In this document: in pieces, positions 59,535 through 64,000 of the stretch
Layout: the number at the start of each line of letters is the position of its first letter
Numbering within the stretch: the stretch's first letter is position 1
Assembly (NCBI GenBank): GCA_947000775.1
Contig: CAMQGK010000637.1
Coordinates: 20,483,001-20,547,000 of the forward strand
Length of the DNA stretch: 64,000 bases
From: Pterois miles
Taxonomy: Eukaryota; Chordata; Actinopteri; Perciformes; Scorpaenidae
Reading direction: 5' to 3'
The notes under the pieces: model-generated
What the model was told of the DNA's origin: nothing
The model's input: only the letters and a program-made list of their open reading frames with translations
The model's database searches: none
Made by a program: the position numbers and the translations under genes

Positions 59535-59905
59535 TTGTCTCTTGTTTGATTTCTCTTTAATTAAAGGGTAACTTCAGTATTTTTCTACCCTATTTCCCCA
59601 TGTTTTTGTGTCTAAGTGAGTAATGGGGACAACAGTTTCTGAAGTTGGTCCAGTACTGAGATAGAATGCTCTAACTGGCAGCTGCAAGGGCAAATGAGCA
59701 GCGTCAATGTAACATTGCAATCACTAAAAGTGCTTGTTTTTGCCACCGGCAGGCTCAGATTGTTATTCTGACAACATTATGGAGATGACCCAACAGATAA
59801 ATGGAGATGACCCAACAGATTGGCACAGAATGCTTATTCTGTGCCAATCTGTTTGTTATTGTGTCCAAATTCTGCTCAAGGAGAAGTGTTGTTGTAAAAA
59901 AAGTG
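59535..59905 (+). repeat. Interspersed repeat D, copy 2, with local hairpin
   Basis: Second copy of repeat D. It differs from copy 1 by a tandem duplication of GGAGATGACCCAACAGATAAAT and by a perfect 18-bp inverted repeat with a four-base loop (59814-59831 and 59836-59853) where copy 1 has a single-orientation sequence. Confidence 0.8.
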
Positions 59906-60024
59906 TCTGACAACATTATGGAGATGACCCTACAGATAAATGAAATGTGGAACACAGAGGTGTCCCATTTCAAGACTGTTGTGTAGCGTTGTGACTGAGC
60001 TGCAAGCTGTCGGCAGACTGTCGC

Positions 60025-60175
60025 CATGTTGAGAGCTGCGCAGAGGCAATAGAATTTCCCCAAACCTTGCATTTAGCACTTTAACGTGTTAGCATGCTAA
60101 CATTTGTTAAAACACAAAGTAATGTTGAGATTGATTGGAAAGTCATTTGTTTTGCAGATGTTTTGTCACAAACCA
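60025..60175 (+). repeat. Direct repeat E, copy 1
   Basis: CATGTTGAGAGCTGCGCAGA, TTGCATTTAGCACTTTAACG and GATTGGAAAGTCATTTGTTT recur in order at 60506-60664. Confidence 0.85.
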
Positions 60176-60505
60176 AAGTATTAGTTATGTTTACATTTTG
60201 AACTGATGATGGTGTTTGGAGAGAAATTCAAGTTAAAGGTTCTCTCTATCGCTATCCAGAGCATTAATAAAACAGCAGACAACGATTTGCTATGCAAAGA
60301 TATAGAAAAGTAACGTCTACCTGAGCAGCATATGAAGTCACTCTCTGTCTGTGTGTTGTAATCAGAGCTTCTCTGTGCTTTGTTGACTTGGCCACTTGTG
60401 GTTTTAGTGCATATTTGTGCATGTGAACATGCCCCACTGGCTAGCTCATGGCTGCCACTCTGCACTGCGCTCAAATACTGTAGATGTTACCAGCTCAATC
60501 ATCTC

Positions 60506-60664
60506 CATGTTGAGAGCTGTGCAGAGGCAATAGAATTTCTCCCAATTTTGCATTTAGCACTTTTAATGTGTTAACATGCTAACATTTGCTAATTAGCTAA
60601 ATAAACAGTAATGCTGAGACTGATTGGAAAGTCATTTGTTTTGCAGGTGTTTTGTCACAAACAA
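60506..60664 (+). repeat. Direct repeat E, copy 2
   Basis: Partner of 60025-60175, about 480 bp away. It carries an extra AATTAGCTAAATAAAC segment. Repeats D and E together may be parts of one larger element. Confidence 0.85.
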
Positions 60665-61381
60665 AATGCTTACAATTTGACCTGATGTGTACCCTAAATA
60701 AAAACTTAGGTAGCCTATATCTCCCAAGTTAAGTTAAGGGGCATATGGACATCTAGCAATCCAAGCATTAGTTGTCGAGACTTATTGTCATATGTCTATC
60801 ATAATGTTTGTGGACCATGAATGTCTGCACAAAATGTCACAGCAATATTGAAATTGAATTGAATTGAAATTTCATTCTGGACCAAAGTGGACTGAGATCA
60901 GAGTGCTGTCCGATCAAAAAGACGAGTGGTCACACCTTTGTGAGTGGTATTTTTATGTCGTTATAGTAATTTCATCAGCCTCTGATGAGGTACACAATAC
61001 AAATGATGTGGCATCCCATCTCTCGTTAAATATAATACCACTTCCTCATCTCTCGAGATGATTGGCTAGTTCAGTTTGTCTTTCTGTAATACTAGGTCTT
61101 TCTTTTTTTGAATTACAAATATTGACTTGTTATCCATCTAACATATCCTGTCAATAGTATTTGTGGTGTGTTCAAGTGCAGCTTCTGACAGAACATATGA
61201 TTGCCTCACATGCTCTGTGCAATGTGTTTGACCATACACTCTTTATTGGCACTAACTCTTTGAGTTTACCTTGGTGTGTCAGGGTTCTAGGCAGCTCTGA
61301 CTATCTGTCATTTACAGTCACCCATGAACTTAGCCTTAATCAATAGTCTTTTTACAACTGTACTGTACTTGGCCTTGGCGT

Positions 61382-61425
61382 GCGTGCGTGTGTGCTGTGT
61401 GTGTGTGTGTGTGTGTGTGTGTGTC
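61382..61425. repeat. (TG)n microsatellite
   Basis: Starts with GCGTGCGTG and continues into about 14 TG units. Confidence 0.95.
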
Positions 61426-62860
<1,435 letters not shown>

Positions 62861-63879
62861 GATTTGGAAGGCAGAAAAGGACAATACTGGAAAGGACCTT
62901 GAAGCCAGCTTGGGTAGTGCTTGTGACATTTGCAGAGCGTGCAGTCATGTCAGCACTCTGGACAGCATTAGTGAGTGACACAAACCACAGCGTGTAGTCT
63001 TTTTATCTTCTTATCTTAGATTGGAGAATAGGACAGACTGGCCATGTGTGCCGTGCTCTGACTCCATAACATCCAGTATGGCCAGGGGGCAGAGGCTGGT
63101 GATGTAAGTGCTTATGCAATATCACTGGTCCTGAACATTCAAATTAGGCAATTATGGTTTATGTGATGTTTTTTTATTGTACATATATAGGGTATTTGCA
63201 GTTCTGTTATTATTATTTTTTTCATCGCGTGATATTCTGAGATTTTTACACCATCGAGTGTGTTAGTAATGGTGCAACAGGCTTTATTTATTCATTTTTT
63301 TAATTCTGTCATTTGCATGTATTTTGCAGCCTGCAGGCAGTGCTCTGTTTAGTCCCATTGTTGGTAGATTCAAGGATGTTCTGATATCTGAGATTTGAGT
63401 GAGTTGCAATCAGAAATGTGAGAAATGGTCGATCTCATATTATACCTGTCAAAACATCCATGTTTGTTTACTGTAGGTTTGATTTCCTGACAATATAGTG
63501 CATCAGTACCAAAAACAGTGCAGTAAATTGATGGTGAAAAAAGCCTTTATTCTGATGGAATACTTACTAATTTAGTGTTAGGTCATCTAGCTGATGAATA
63601 AAAACCAATGGCTGCCTGGAAGATACAAAAGCAATGCAAACACTTACGGTAAACTTTGGAAAATGGTTTGTGGTAATGTAAAGGATATTATCTTGTTGGT
63701 TAAAGGACCAAAAAAAAAAGCAACGCCATGTTTAGTCCATTAGTGTTATGTTTTGTAAAAAACTACTCAAAATACATGAAATGCCTCAAACCAACAATAT
63801 TAGCAGGACATTTTCAGAACCACTGATCGTTCATCACGATTCTTTTTATCACAAATAACGTATACAGAACCTGTTCTTT

Positions 63880-64000
63880 AAAGAGGACCTATTATGCTTT
63901 TGTAGTTTTCCGCTTTCCTTTAATGTGTTATATACAGTAGTTTTTTGCATGTAAAAGGTCTGAAAAATTATAAAGCTCAAAGTCCACACCAAAGGGAGTT
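63880..64000 (+). repeat. Interspersed repeat cut by the window edge
   Basis: Begins AAAGAGGACCTATTATGCTT and continues with GTAAAAGGTCTGAAAAATTA, wording I associate with a very common fish interspersed repeat. Its right part is outside the window. The 62858-63879 stretch before it shows no gene. Confidence 0.6.

Overview
The window is nuclear DNA of a ray-finned fish, most likely a spiny-rayed (percomorph) teleost. The evidence is GT-AG spliced genes with vertebrate exon structures, protein-level similarity to vertebrate UGT1A, granzyme, RABL3 and GTF2E1, long microsatellites, and a dense load of fish-type mobile DNA: tRNA-derived SINEs, L2-type and Rex3/RTE-type retroposon tails, a Tc1-like element, Ty3/Gypsy remains and many MITEs. 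Nothing is prokaryotic.

Layout. 1-4.5 kb: no complete gene, but a candidate minus-strand signal-peptide exon (3577-3727) may be the start of a gene running out of the left edge. 4.9-12.8 kb: repeats, including an intact tRNA-Ser(CGA) fused to a second tRNA-like SINE unit in one insertion, and a decayed Tc1-like transposon. 12.99-18.26 kb (+): a complete five-exon UDP-glucuronosyltransferase of the UGT1 family. 18.3-22 kb: MITEs, a long TG repeat and two inverted retroposon copies. 22.14-23.92 kb (+): a complete five-exon granzyme/mast-cell-protease-like serine protease. 24.36-28.93 kb (-): rabl3, eight coding exons, tail to tail with the protease. 29.2-40.9 kb (+): gtf2e1, head to head with rabl3 over a promoter of less than 400 bp. 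41-64 kb: no gene that I can support; minisatellite, MITEs, SINE and L2 fragments, a Ty3/Gypsy pol relic, direct duplications, two large A/AT tracts and some non-repetitive stretches that resemble regulatory DNA.

The genes do not form a pathway. The UGT conjugates lipophilic compounds in the ER; the protease is a secretory-granule type enzyme of defence cells; RABL3 is a small GTPase; TFIIE-alpha is a general RNA polymerase II factor. From general knowledge, rabl3 and gtf2e1 are also neighbours in human, so that part of the order is ancient, while human UGT1A lies on another chromosome. The most unusual item is the tRNA-Ser/SINE composite at 5521-5993: a 7-bp target-site duplication brackets both tRNA-like units, and no Pol III T-run lies between or after them.
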